From contig JAEURJ010000008.1 of the NCBI GenBank assembly GCA_016789305.1, positions 282,894-346,893 on the forward strand: a DNA stretch of 64,000 nucleotides, written 5' to 3'. This DNA comes from Anaerolineales bacterium. GTDB lineage: Bacteria; Chloroflexota; Anaerolineae; Anaerolineales; Villigracilaceae. Below, piece by piece: positions 33,719-42,004 of the stretch. The notes under the pieces were generated by a model, which did no database searches, was not told the DNA's origin, and worked only from the letters and a program-made list of their open reading frames with translations. Made by a program: the position numbers and the translations under genes. Positions within the stretch are counted from its first letter, which is position 1, and each line of letters begins with the position of its first letter.

Positions 33719-35947
33719 TTATTTTACATACGCTCCCAGATGATTTGCAACTGCGCGTTGTTGACCGGGGACATTCATATCGATGGCGGTATTAAGTTTG
33801 CGGGGTTTGCCGTCGATTCCTTTGATGACCATGGCGGATGAACCGCCGCCGTCCAGGTTGACGCCGGAGTAAACACCATAGGACAGCAACAAATTGCCCA
33901 GCTCGGTTAAGGTCACGCCTTCGCTGATGCCGAATTCGCGCCCATCCACAGTCATGAGGATTAACCACCTTCCGTTCTTATTGACGCCTAAAGCCGTTCG
34001 CGGATTGGGCTCCAAGGCAGCCAGACTTTTAACAACCGCACCATTTCGTACCACCACGCGATCAGCGGAGAGCGCATTGAATACATTTCCCGCTACCTTT
34101 TCGATCGTTGTAAGGTTTTTCTGGCTGATGTAAACGATCGGTCTCTCGTTATTTCGAGGAGAGATTACTTTTCCGCGGGAGGCTGCGAAGCCATTCAGTT
34201 TCACCGGCTCACCGCCATTGGCGCAATACGTAGCCGCTGGAAATGTGGCTGGGCTTAGGTAGCTAAAGCCATCCGCATTGATCGCAACGTTCACTTTGAA
34301 TTCTTCAAGGAATTTCGAAGTGGTGCGGGTACACATGATGCCGTCCGTTCTGTTGGAGGGCGTAACGAGGAATTCAAGCCCTGCGGTCTGCATATCCAAT
34401 GCAAGCACATGTACAACAATATTTCGTGGAGTGGTCAGATCCTTGCGCAGGTAGGTAATTCCCTTAAAGAAGTTCTGCCGGATGGACGCTGGCCGTGTGG
34501 CAAGGATGAAGGTGAGATATTTTTTCTCCACCCAGCCGGTTAATCCGTCAAGACGGCGAATCTGAATCCAATTGGGATTGCTTTGATCATCCAACGCAGG
34601 AACGTTGTCATCAACCACAAGATTTCCAAGGAGCTTTGCGGAAGAACTTGGAGACTCGCGCACCGGTATTGTGCTGAAGATAACCTTGTACCAGGGCTTG
34701 TTGTTATCAAAATCCACTTGTGTTGCAGGGTCCTCAGGGGTCGGTGTTGGATCTGTTGGATCCGTTGAATTCACCTGCTGAAGATAGGCGCCAAAACTCC
34801 AGCCTGTTAATCCCTTGTCTGGAAGCCTTAATATCCGAATCCAACTTCGATCGGAATTGGCACCGATCTCCTCGATCTGTTCGTTTGGGTAGAGCAGCCC
34901 GATGGACTCATAGGTAACGCCGGGACCGGAACGTACTTTTAAAGATGGCTGGGCAATGACCTTGTAAATTTTCCCGGTGGGGACCCCCGGGTCGTTCGGA
35001 TCCGGGTCTGGTGTGGGATCGGGATCCGGGTCTGGCTGTGTATCAGGTAGATTAAATCGTGTTTTCAGTGCGGCAAGATCCCCGTTGAAATAATTGAGAT
35101 CAACGCTGTTGCTTTCGCACCCATACAATTTGCCGTCTCCACTTTCCGTATATTGCCAGAAAAGCCATTCGCCGGTCTTCCACGGAAGGGGGACGAGTGG
35201 GGTTGTAGCTCCGTAATGCGCGATCCACAGAGGATATTGTTTGAAATAATTTAAACTGGCAGCCTGGGTGGATGAGTTTGGAGCGTTATCACGCCAATAA
35301 TAATAGGCGGTGTAAATCGAAATTTCCTTGCCGGGAACAAGCTGCTTTAGACGGTCCAGAAATGTGACCCAGTTTTTCCAACCTTTATAAGGACCGCCAT
35401 AGGATTCTTCAAGATCGGCAAAGAGCGGCAGTTCGCCAAAATCCCCGTCAAACTGCTTTACCCATAATTCCGCCTGTTTTTTTGGTTCGGCGCGGCTGTC
35501 GTAAAACCAATAAGAACCGCGGGGAATGCCTGCTTTTTTTGCTTCTTTCCAATTTGCCTTGAAGTCTGTATCCACCCAAAGATTTTGACCGGCGCGTACA
35601 ACAACATAACCTGCCGAAGCCTTTAATTTGATGAAATCAATGCCTTGCGGAGTTTCAGGGTCGTCTTCATAGAAGCTGATATCCGGACCGATAACGTAAT
35701 TTCCTGCCGGAGGTACTGGGTCCACAGTCCCCGAATCCGATGTGCTTTTTAGATAAGCCGCAGAGCACCAGCCAGTCAGGCCCCTGTCTGGCAGGCGAAC
35801 AACCTGGAGCCAGGAACGATCCGTGTTTGCGCCAATTTCCTCCACTTTTTCGTTGTAGTTAAGAGATCCAATAATCTCAAAGGTCGTTCCTGCGCCTTTT
35901 CGCACTCTTAGTGTGGGTGATGCAGTCACAATGTATTGATTTGCCAT
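33719..35947 (-). CDS. Multidomain wall protein: SH3, GH25-like, two SH3, phosphodiester glycosidase
   Basis: 742 residues. An SH3b domain comes first (TLRVRKGAGTTFEIIGSL). A GH25-muramidase-like barrel follows (about 85-300), with VIGPDISFYEDDPETPQGID, SYWFYDSRAEPKKQAELW, LFADLEESYGG and WLFWQYTESGDGKLYG. An Asp/Pro linker leads to two more SH3b domains. The C-terminal phosphodiester glycosidase domain (about 490-742) has AINADGFSYL, TALGVNKNGRWLILMTVDGR and VNLDGGGSSAMVIKG. No classical signal peptide is visible, so the export route is unclear. The last domain is a paralogue of the protein at 18866. It would bind and cut wall glycans. Confidence 0.9.
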   Translation of the reverse strand: MANQYIVTASPTLRVRKGAGTTFEIIGSLNYNEKVEEIGANTDRSWLQVVRLPDRGLTGWCSAAYLKSTSDSGTVDPVPPAGNYVIGPDISFYEDDPETPQGIDFIKLKASAGYVVVRAGQNLWVDTDFKANWKEAKKAGIPRGSYWFYDSRAEPKKQAELWVKQFDGDFGELPLFADLEESYGGPYKGWKNWVTFLDRLKQLVPGKEISIYTAYYYWRDNAPNSSTQAASLNYFKQYPLWIAHYGATTPLVPLPWKTGEWLFWQYTESGDGKLYGCESNSVDLNYFNGDLAALKTRFNLPDTQPDPDPDPTPDPDPNDPGVPTGKIYKVIAQPSLKVRSGPGVTYESIGLLYPNEQIEEIGANSDRSWIRILRLPDKGLTGWSFGAYLQQVNSTDPTDPTPTPEDPATQVDFDNNKPWYKVIFSTIPVRESPSSSAKLLGNLVVDDNVPALDDQSNPNWIQIRRLDGLTGWVEKKYLTFILATRPASIRQNFFKGITYLRKDLTTPRNIVVHVLALDMQTAGLEFLVTPSNRTDGIMCTRTTSKFLEEFKVNVAINADGFSYLSPATFPAATYCANGGEPVKLNGFAASRGKVISPRNNERPIVYISQKNLTTIEKVAGNVFNALSADRVVVRNGAVVKSLAALEPNPRTALGVNKNGRWLILMTVDGREFGISEGVTLTELGNLLLSYGVYSGVNLDGGGSSAMVIKGIDGKPRKLNTAIDMNVPGQQRAVANHLGAYVK

Positions 35948-36081
35948 GGGAAATGCTCCATTCTCTGGATCTGTAATTAATGCATCTGGATTTGGGAATC
36001 GGTCAAGTATGAACCGACTTCTTCATGCTTCCAGCAGTTTGGCCCGTTGTTTCGTTAAATTTTACCAGACGCAGAAAAGGT

Positions 36082-36111
36082 TTGAACTGCAAAAAAATAT
36101 TGGGATAGAAT
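36082..36111 (+). promoter_or_regulatory. Promoter of the PHP gene at 36119 (leaderless)
   Basis: -35 TTGAAC at 36082-36087 and -10 TAGAAT at 36106-36111, spacer 18. Only 7 bases separate the -10 box from the ATG, so the mRNA should begin at or next to the start codon, without a ribosome-binding site. Confidence 0.6.
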
Positions 36112-36118
36112 TGACCAT

Positions 36119-36769
36119 ATGTTGAAGGTCGAATTTCATTGCCACACAAATGCTTCGAAAGATTCTCTTACGAAACCTTCGGATTTAATCACGACGGCGC
36201 GAAAAAACGGAATTGATCGCCTGATCATCACCGATCACAACTCGATTGCCGGGGCAAAGGCCGCCTCGCTTCTGGACCCGGATCTGGTCATCATAGGCGA
36301 AGAGATCATGACAACCCGGGGAGAAATTCTGGCCTCGTTTGTGACGGATGAAGTCCCTGCGCGATTAACCCCAAAAGAAACCATCAAACAGTTGAAGGAT
36401 CAGGGTGCTTTTATCAGTGTCTCACATCCGTTCGACGAATTGCGTGAAGGCGGCTGGCAGGAAAATGACCTTTTGGACATATTGCCAGATGTGGATGCGA
36501 TTGAAATATACAATTCGCGCTGTATGTTTCCCCGCTTTAATCGACGGGCAAAAGAGTTTGCGGTGAAACATAACCTGGCCGGTACGGTCGGTTCAGATGC
36601 GCACGCTGCTTTTGAGGTGGGGAGATCTGTTCTATTGCTGGACCCGTTCACAGGTCCGCAGGAGATGCGGGCTGTCATTCGCCGGGGAATTCCACAGGTG
36701 AAGTGGTCGCCGTGGTGGTTCCATCTTACATCCAGGTATGCATCCACGGTGAAAAAGTTAAAATCTTGA
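36119..36769 (+). CDS. PHP-domain phosphoesterase
   Basis: 216 residues. The metal site is complete: VEFHCHTNASKDSLT, LIITDHNSI, IIGEEIMTTRGE, FISVSHPFDE and GTVGSDAHAAFE. The single-domain form is shorter than the PHP protein at 24270 and lacks its C-terminal domain. The protein probably hydrolyses a phosphoester; trpH-like nucleases and nucleotidases share this fold. It is predicted to be translated from a leaderless mRNA. The promoter of the cold-shock gene overlaps its stop codon. Confidence 0.88.
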   Translation: MLKVEFHCHTNASKDSLTKPSDLITTARKNGIDRLIITDHNSIAGAKAASLLDPDLVIIGEEIMTTRGEILASFVTDEVPARLTPKETIKQLKDQGAFISVSHPFDELREGGWQENDLLDILPDVDAIEIYNSRCMFPRFNRRAKEFAVKHNLAGTVGSDAHAAFEVGRSVLLLDPFTGPQEMRAVIRRGIPQVKWSPWWFHLTSRYASTVKKLKS

Positions 36770-36794
36770 CATGCAGTTTTAGCCATGATAATCT
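36766..36794 (+). promoter_or_regulatory. Cold-shock gene promoter
   Basis: -35 TTGACA at 36766-36771. The -10 box is either GATAAT (36787, spacer 15) or TAATCT (36789, spacer 17). The leader then has a hairpin GCCCG/CGGGC with an inner CGCCT/AGGTG stem before the AGGAG ribosome site. Confidence 0.55.
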
Positions 36795-36872
36795 TGCCCG
36801 CAGTGTGCCCGGGTCGCCTGAGAAAGCGGAAAGGTGAACGGGCATCAATTTTTTCAGCAGGAGAAGTTAAAG

Positions 36873-37085
36873 ATGTCCGATCGTTTTGTTGGAACCGTCA
36901 AGTGGTTTAATGCGACCAAGGGCTACGGCTTCATTGGGCGCGATGGTGGCGAGGATGTGTTTGTGCATTTCTCAGCCATCCAGACCGATGGCTATCGCAA
37001 GTTGGAAGCCGAGCAGAAAGTGGAGTTTTCCGTTGAGGACGGCCCCAAGGGTTTGCAAGCTGCCAATGTGGTGCCCCTCTCGTAA
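36873..37085 (+). CDS. Cold-shock domain protein
   Basis: 70 residues, a single OB-fold. RNP1 is [10 protein letters not shown] and RNP2 is DVFVHFSAI; the start [12 protein letters not shown] is typical of the CspA group. It binds single-stranded nucleic acids as an RNA chaperone. The ATG at 36873 follows AGGAG by 9 bases. The leader of about 80 bases can fold, which is usual for genes of this family. A terminator follows at 37117. Confidence 0.95.
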   Translation: MSDRFVGTVKWFNATKGYGFIGRDGGEDVFVHFSAIQTDGYRKLEAEQKVEFSVEDGPKGLQAANVVPLS

Positions 37086-37116
37086 GACTGAGCCTGACGG
37101 CTAAGTTTTTGCGAAA

Positions 37117-37149
37117 CAAACAGGATCGTCGCGAGACGGTCCTGTTTTT
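37117..37149 (+). terminator. Terminator of the cold-shock gene
   Basis: AAACAGGATCGTC and GACGGTCCTGTTT pair with one mismatch around a GCGA loop, followed by TTTATTTATT. Confidence 0.82.
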
Positions 37150-37212
37150 ATTTATTCACAGGCTTAGAAAAATGCAAGCAGGCGGTGCGCATGACATTTG
37201 TCACTATATCCT

Positions 37213-37234
37213 TGTGATTTCACAGGTCTATAAT
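37213..37234 (+). promoter_or_regulatory. Palindromic operator and -10 box of the electron-transfer operon
   Basis: A perfect palindrome TGTGATTTCACA (37213-37224) lies 4 bases before a perfect -10 box TATAAT (37229-37234). A protein bound there would cover the spacer and block RNA polymerase. The half-site TGTGA is shared by CRP/FNR-type and Rex-type operators, but the two-base gap fits neither consensus. Confidence 0.5.
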
Positions 37235-37283
37235 TTCAGTAACTTTTCCCGGGGGAAAACGACATTGCTCTTGGAGGCTTAAC

Positions 37284-37550
37284 TTGTCATTCATCAATAT
37301 TTTTAAAACGGACGCCACGCGGCGGACGGCGCTTTACGCGGGACATGTCGTTCCCGATTCTTCGCGTTGCGTGCAATGCGGAATTTGCTCCTACAACTGT
37401 CCGATTGGCATTGACGTGCGCTCGTATGCCTGGCGCGATGAAGCGATCATCAAGAACGAATGCCTCACGTGTGGTGAATGTGTGGCGCGTTGCCCGCGCG
37501 GGGTTTTGCGATTTGAGCGCACGGACCTGTTCACATCAGGTGTGAAATGA
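37284..37550 (+). CDS. Ferredoxin with two 4Fe-4S clusters
   Basis: 88 residues. Two clusters are encoded by CVQCGICSYNCPIG and CLTCGECVARCPRG, both complete C-x2-C-x2-C-x3-C sets. An N-terminal stretch of about 25 residues precedes them. No membrane segment or twin-arginine signal, so it is cytoplasmic or peripheral. Its stop overlaps the start of the next gene (ATGA), so it is coupled to the flavoprotein. It probably passes electrons between that flavoprotein and the membrane cytochrome downstream; that is inferred from order. TTGGAGG is the ribosome site. Confidence 0.93.
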   Translation: MSFINIFKTDATRRTALYAGHVVPDSSRCVQCGICSYNCPIGIDVRSYAWRDEAIIKNECLTCGECVARCPRGVLRFERTDLFTSGVK

Positions 37551-38851
37551 GATACGTCATTATTGGGACAGGTGCGGCAGGGATTGCATCCATTGAGTCG
37601 ATCCGCTCAGTGGATAAGCGCGGCGAAATTATTATGGTGGGTGAAGACCCGCATGGGTTTTACTCCCGTCCGGGACTTGCCTATTTATTGACGGGCGAGA
37701 TCCCAGATAAATCCCTCTTCCCTAAAACCAGTGACGATTATGCGTTGTTGAATTTTAAATATCAGAATGCGCACGTGACGAAGATCGATTCTGCTCAAAA
37801 GACCCTTTTGCTGGATGGAAAAACACCTCTCTCTTACGATAAGCTGTTGATCGCAACTGGGGCATTCGCTGCGCCTTTAACAGTTCCCGGCGCAGCATTG
37901 CAGGGCGTGGTGAAACTCGATCACCTGGAAGATGCTCGCTATATTCTTAAACAGGCAAAGCGTGGGAAGACGGCTGTAGTGGTGGGCGGTGGAATTACCG
38001 CTCTTGAATTGACGGAAGGCCTGCTTGCGCGCGGAATGAATGTTCATTACCTCCTTCGTGGCGAACGTTACTGGAGCAACGTTCTTGATGAACACGAATC
38101 ACGAATTGTTGAGGCTCGCCTTCAAGTGGAAGGTGTCACCCTTCATTTTCATTCCGAGCTAAAGGAAATTATCGGTAAGGGTAGCAAGGTGAGTGGCGTT
38201 CGTTTGCAAGATGGAAACATATTGAAATGCGATCTCGTTGCCTATGCCATTGGCATCAAACCTCGTATCGAACTGGCGCGTGAGGCCGGCTTGACTCTGG
38301 ATCGAGGAATCCTCGTCAACGAGTTTTTGCAGACGAACTTCCCTGATATTTATGCAGCGGGTGATGTGGCCCAGGTCTACGACCCAATGACCGGTTATTC
38401 TGTATTGGACAGTTTATGGAGTCCGGCACGCGACCAGGGGCGTATTGCCGGCTTGAATATGGCAGGTCAAAACAAGCCATACATCAAGAGTGTGCCGTTT
38501 AATGTGACCAGGCTTGCTGGGTTAACTACCACGATTATCGGGGCCGTCGGTCATGGACATGATGATGACATTGTTGGTATCGCTCGTGGCGATAGTGAAA
38601 CCTGGCGTGAACTGCCCGATGCCATCGTTGCCCAAAGTGGGTTTGATACCAATCACGTGCGAATTATCGTCGGTGAGAAAAATTTGCTCGGCGCCGTTGT
38701 GATGGGTGATCAAACCCTATCCACACCTCTGCAAAAGATCATTGCAAGGAAGCTGGATATTACATCCATGCGCGATCAATTGCTGACAAAAGATGCAAAG
38801 ATCGCCGATGTGGTTGTGGATTTCTGGTCAAAACATTTAGCTGCAGCTTGA
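37547..38851 (+). CDS. FAD/NAD(P)-dependent oxidoreductase
   Basis: 434 residues, pyridine nucleotide-disulphide-type fold. The first FAD site is VIIGTGAAGIASIESI, the NAD(P) site is AVVVGGGITALELTEGLL, and the second FAD site is DIYAAGDVAQVYD. The layout resembles rubredoxin reductase and the N-terminal half of nitrite reductase large subunits. It lacks the CxxxxC redox disulphide, so it should pass electrons to a separate acceptor, most simply the adjacent ferredoxin. It overlaps that gene by four bases. The last 100 residues form a domain without a motif I recognise. Confidence 0.93.
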   Translation: MRYVIIGTGAAGIASIESIRSVDKRGEIIMVGEDPHGFYSRPGLAYLLTGEIPDKSLFPKTSDDYALLNFKYQNAHVTKIDSAQKTLLLDGKTPLSYDKLLIATGAFAAPLTVPGAALQGVVKLDHLEDARYILKQAKRGKTAVVVGGGITALELTEGLLARGMNVHYLLRGERYWSNVLDEHESRIVEARLQVEGVTLHFHSELKEIIGKGSKVSGVRLQDGNILKCDLVAYAIGIKPRIELAREAGLTLDRGILVNEFLQTNFPDIYAAGDVAQVYDPMTGYSVLDSLWSPARDQGRIAGLNMAGQNKPYIKSVPFNVTRLAGLTTTIIGAVGHGHDDDIVGIARGDSETWRELPDAIVAQSGFDTNHVRIIVGEKNLLGAVVMGDQTLSTPLQKIIARKLDITSMRDQLLTKDAKIADVVVDFWSKHLAAA

Positions 38852-38877
38852 AAAATTAATGCCTCGGGAGGGCGAAA

Positions 38878-39432
38878 ATGTTGCGTGGAAACAGAGAATT
38901 ATGGTTGGCAGGTTTGTTTTGTGTATTGATTACCGGGCTGTATGGTGTGGTGGTTTTATGGACGCGAGCCATTCCTGATGCGGGCGAATTATTCGGTCAC
39001 AGCATCGGCATTTTGGGATTTGTCTTGATGTTGATGACGGAAATTCTTTACAGCCTCCGAAAGAGAAGCAAGAGTGCTGCCTTCGGGCGCATGTCTGCCT
39101 GGCTGCAATTTCACATTTTCACCGGGCTGGTCGGACCGTTCATGGTCCTGCTGCACACTTCGTGGAAGTTCAACGGGCTGGCCGGGGCCACCACGCTGCT
39201 CACCGTCATCATCGTGTTCAGCGGAATCGTCGGCCGTTACATTTACACCCGCATTCCACGGACGCTTGATGGGCTTGAGATTGAGGGAACGCTCTCACAG
39301 GAAGCTCTTAAACGGGCACGGCAATTGATGTCCTTGTGGCATACCGTGCACATCCCCATTGGCATTGCGTTGTTCCTTTCCGCTTTTGCTCATATTGGCG
39401 CGGCGTTATATTACGCCACGCTTTCGAAGTAG
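38878..39432 (+). CDS. b-type-cytochrome-like membrane protein
   Basis: 184 residues with about five membrane helices: LWLAGLFCVLITGLYGVVVL, SIGILGFVLMLMTEILY, FHIFTGLVGPFMVLLH, TLLTVIIVFSGIVGRYIY and VHIPIGIALFLSAFAHIGA. His residues sit at helix ends in FGHSIG, LQFHIF, LLHTSW, LWHTVH and FAHIGA, as expected for two haems held between helices (cytochrome b561 or ferric-reductase-like). The operon has an iron-sulphur/flavin pair before it and a multihaem cytochrome after it. It would link the two sides of the membrane. Confidence 0.82.
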   Translation: MLRGNRELWLAGLFCVLITGLYGVVVLWTRAIPDAGELFGHSIGILGFVLMLMTEILYSLRKRSKSAAFGRMSAWLQFHIFTGLVGPFMVLLHTSWKFNGLAGATTLLTVIIVFSGIVGRYIYTRIPRTLDGLEIEGTLSQEALKRARQLMSLWHTVHIPIGIALFLSAFAHIGAALYYATLSK

Positions 39433-39442
39433 GGAGGCTGAA

Positions 39443-40816
39443 ATGCAAAGTAATCGTCTGGGATGTTTGACAGGGACGGGTTTGTTGGCGGCGCTGATCA
39501 CTTTGGTTGTGCTGATCGGAGTTGCCTTTGCGAGCGGCGGACACATGTTCAGTGCCGGTGATCTGAATGCCCAACCCGGCGAAAGCATGGGAAATGTCAA
39601 TTCGCATGCACAAATAAATGAATGCAAGGCATGTCATCCTGCACCGTGGGAATCCGCGCGCATGGCTGATCGTTGCGTGGTGTGCCATGTCGATATTGCA
39701 AATCAAATGTTTGATGTGGCTCAATTGCATGGGGTGATCAATCAGAAAACCTCCACTCTGGCCTGTGCGGATTGTCATCCTGAGCATCGCGGCGCATCTG
39801 CCGCACTAACCGAATTAGGGAGCAATGTCTTCCCTCACGAGACACTGGGATTCTCCTTGAGGAAACATCAGTTCAAGGTGACGCGTGAAGCGTTCGTCTG
39901 TTCGGATTGTCATGGAGAGAGCGTGACTACGTTCGCTTCCGACTCCTGCCAGAACTGCCACGTGACCATGGACATCTCCTTCACTCAGGCACATATCCTC
40001 TCCTTTGGGACGGATTGTCTTACGTGCCATGACGGTGTCGACCGCTATGGAGATGATTTTAGCCACAACCAACTCGCATTTCGATTAACGGGAAAACATT
40101 CAGAAGTAAGTTGTACAAAGTGCCATCTCGATGCTCGAAGCATTGCCGACCTGCAGTCTGCTCCACAGGATTGTTTTTCCTGCCATCAAAAGGATGATCC
40201 ACATGCTGGTACCTATGGAACGGATTGTGGCGCATGTCATTCACCGGATGGATGGCTGCTGGCGAAGTTTGATCACAATTTATCCGCCTTCAAACTGGAA
40301 GGGGAGCATGCCGAGGTTAAATGCGAATCATGCCATCAGAACAATGTGTTCAAAGGAACACCGCAGGATTGTTATTCGTGTCACCAAAAGGACGACGAAC
40401 ATCGCGGTGCAAATGGGACAGATTGCGCCGCTTGCCATAACCCGTCCAGTTGGGAGGATGCCAGTTTTGATCACAGCAGTTTTCCGCTTTCGGGTGGACA
40501 TGCCAATATCGACTGCAAAGAATGCCATACGAACGGTTCCTTCGCTGCGATTCCTGCAAACTGCATCAGCTGCCATGCCGATCCGGGGTTTCATGCCGGC
40601 GCTTTCGGCAAAGCGTGTGAAAGCTGCCATTCAATATCAGCGTGGTCACCTGCAGGATTTAATTTGCAGCACCCCGAGCCGCGAACAGATGAAGGTGGGA
40701 GCGGCGTCAATCATGGTGGCGCTTCCTGCCGTCAATGTCATCCGTCCACGGTGCGCGAAGCGACCTGTATTGCCTGCCATGAGGGGAATAATTTTGAAGG
40801 CGGAGGGGATGATTAG
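39443..40816 (+). CDS. Multihaem cytochrome c with 17 CXXCH motifs
   Basis: 457 residues. An N-terminal membrane segment (LLAALITLVVLIGVAFASGG) works as signal or anchor. I count 17 CXXCH haem motifs, from CKACH near residue 61 to CIACH near the end. In the middle, a unit repeats with the pattern QKDD-H-G, GTDC-x2-CH, W, FDH, F-L-G-HA, C-x2-CH. The spacing suggests a chain of closely packed haems. It should sit outside the membrane and receive electrons from the membrane cytochrome 10 bases upstream. The start at 39443 has GGGAGG 6 bases before it. Terminal acceptor unknown. Confidence 0.93.
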   Translation: MQSNRLGCLTGTGLLAALITLVVLIGVAFASGGHMFSAGDLNAQPGESMGNVNSHAQINECKACHPAPWESARMADRCVVCHVDIANQMFDVAQLHGVINQKTSTLACADCHPEHRGASAALTELGSNVFPHETLGFSLRKHQFKVTREAFVCSDCHGESVTTFASDSCQNCHVTMDISFTQAHILSFGTDCLTCHDGVDRYGDDFSHNQLAFRLTGKHSEVSCTKCHLDARSIADLQSAPQDCFSCHQKDDPHAGTYGTDCGACHSPDGWLLAKFDHNLSAFKLEGEHAEVKCESCHQNNVFKGTPQDCYSCHQKDDEHRGANGTDCAACHNPSSWEDASFDHSSFPLSGGHANIDCKECHTNGSFAAIPANCISCHADPGFHAGAFGKACESCHSISAWSPAGFNLQHPEPRTDEGGSGVNHGGASCRQCHPSTVREATCIACHEGNNFEGGGDD

Positions 40817-40818
40817 TT

Positions 40819-40866
40819 AATAACAATAAAGGGCCTGAGCATATGCTCAGGCCCTTTATTGTTATT
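40819..40866. terminator. 48-base perfect palindrome, bidirectional terminator
   Basis: The sequence is a perfect inverted repeat with 24-base arms centred on CATATG; the core stem is GGGCCTGAGC with AATAA and TTATT on the flanks and TTTTTT after it. It ends the cytochrome operon from the left and the D-Ala ligase gene from the right; the ligase stop at 40862 lies inside it. Confidence 0.88.
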
Positions 40867-42004
40867 TTTTCTTTCCATTTTCAGGCAGGTATTCGCGCGG
40901 CTCCAACATTCCCCAACGGCTTGCGCCGAGATAGAGAATGTCGAGCACGAGGTCTTCATAACGAATGCCTTCTGCTGCGGCCTGCAGGCAAAGATCGCTG
41001 TAATCAGGTGTGAGGCCGGGCAGCGTGTTGATCTCCATGACACGGGGATTGCCTTCTTCGTCCAAACGAATATCTGTGCGGGATACGTCAAGCGTGTTAA
41101 GAAGTAAGTGGGCGCGAAGGGCAAAGTATTTTAATTTCTTTTCCAGCTCGGGTTCGATTTCGGCGGGACAGAAATAACCGGGGGAGCCGTCTGCTCCCAC
41201 TTCTTTTGACTTCGCTTCATTACTATACACCCACGGCGTGACGGAGCGGCTGCTATCCAGCTCGAGGACGGGGAAGCGGTGGAAACCGTCTTTTTCATAC
41301 CATTCAGGATGACGGGAATAAAGCTTTGCATCGGAACGGCCCAGGATGCCGATGGTAAATTCTCGGCCGGGTAAAAAGGTTTCAACGAGGGCCGGTTGTT
41401 GGTACACGTTGATGATGTACTGGGCACGTTCACGCAATTCTTTTTCGCTGTTACAAATGGCTTTCATGTCCACACCCATGCCGGTGCCTTCGCGGGCCGG
41501 CTTGACGAAGAGCGGGAATTTTAATTCTGCACGCAAGGGCTCATCGCCCACAATAAATTCCTGAAAGGGGGCGACTGGCAGGCGGCGGTCGCGCCAGATG
41601 CGTTTGGTGAGAGTCTTATCCAGTGAAATGCCGTTGGCAAGGACGCGCGAACCGGTGTAGGGAATGGCGAGCATTTCAAGCAAGGCCGGGACCTGCGCCT
41701 CGCGCGCGTCGCCGCCGAGTCCTTCGGCGATGTTGAAGCAAATATCCGGTTTTACTTCGCGGAGGGCGTAGGGCAGGTCTCTGTCAGCCTGGATAAATGT
41801 GGTGGAGTGGCCGTCCGTTTCGAGCGCGGCACGAAGCGCGTCAATCGTTTCAATATGGTCGTAGTCTGCAAAAGCGTCCGGGGGAACTCCTTCCGGCTTG
41901 GGCTGCGATTCATCTTTGATGTTCGCAAGAACGGCTATTTTCCAATAGCGTTTCATGTGACGGTGGGGAGGTTTCTCTGTTTCACGGACGAGAGACTCGG
42001 GCAT
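40862..42004 (-). CDS. D-alanine--D-alanine ligase family ATP-grasp protein
   Basis: 380 residues, ATP-grasp fold. Landmarks are DICFNIAEGLGGDAREAQVP, LLEMLAIPYTGS, LDKTLTKRIWRDRRLP, FPLFVKPAREGTGMGVD for the nucleotide loop, and the metal site VMEINTLPGLTPDYSDL. Ddl enzymes join two D-Ala for peptidoglycan. The protein is more distant than usual from the E. coli-type sequence, and related ATP-grasp ligases with other substrates exist, so the symbol is withheld. AAGGAG lies 6 bases before the ATG. An in-frame ATG 16 codons later is a possible alternative start. Confidence 0.85.
   Translation of the reverse strand: MPESLVRETEKPPHRHMKRYWKIAVLANIKDESQPKPEGVPPDAFADYDHIETIDALRAALETDGHSTTFIQADRDLPYALREVKPDICFNIAEGLGGDAREAQVPALLEMLAIPYTGSRVLANGISLDKTLTKRIWRDRRLPVAPFQEFIVGDEPLRAELKFPLFVKPAREGTGMGVDMKAICNSEKELRERAQYIINVYQQPALVETFLPGREFTIGILGRSDAKLYSRHPEWYEKDGFHRFPVLELDSSRSVTPWVYSNEAKSKEVGADGSPGYFCPAEIEPELEKKLKYFALRAHLLLNTLDVSRTDIRLDEEGNPRVMEINTLPGLTPDYSDLCLQAAAEGIRYEDLVLDILYLGASRWGMLEPREYLPENGKKK

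Noticed and set aside
40131..40820. 229-codon overlapping frame inside the multihaem cytochrome
   Set aside because: It is the +1 shadow of regularly spaced Cys/His codons and has no motif of its own.
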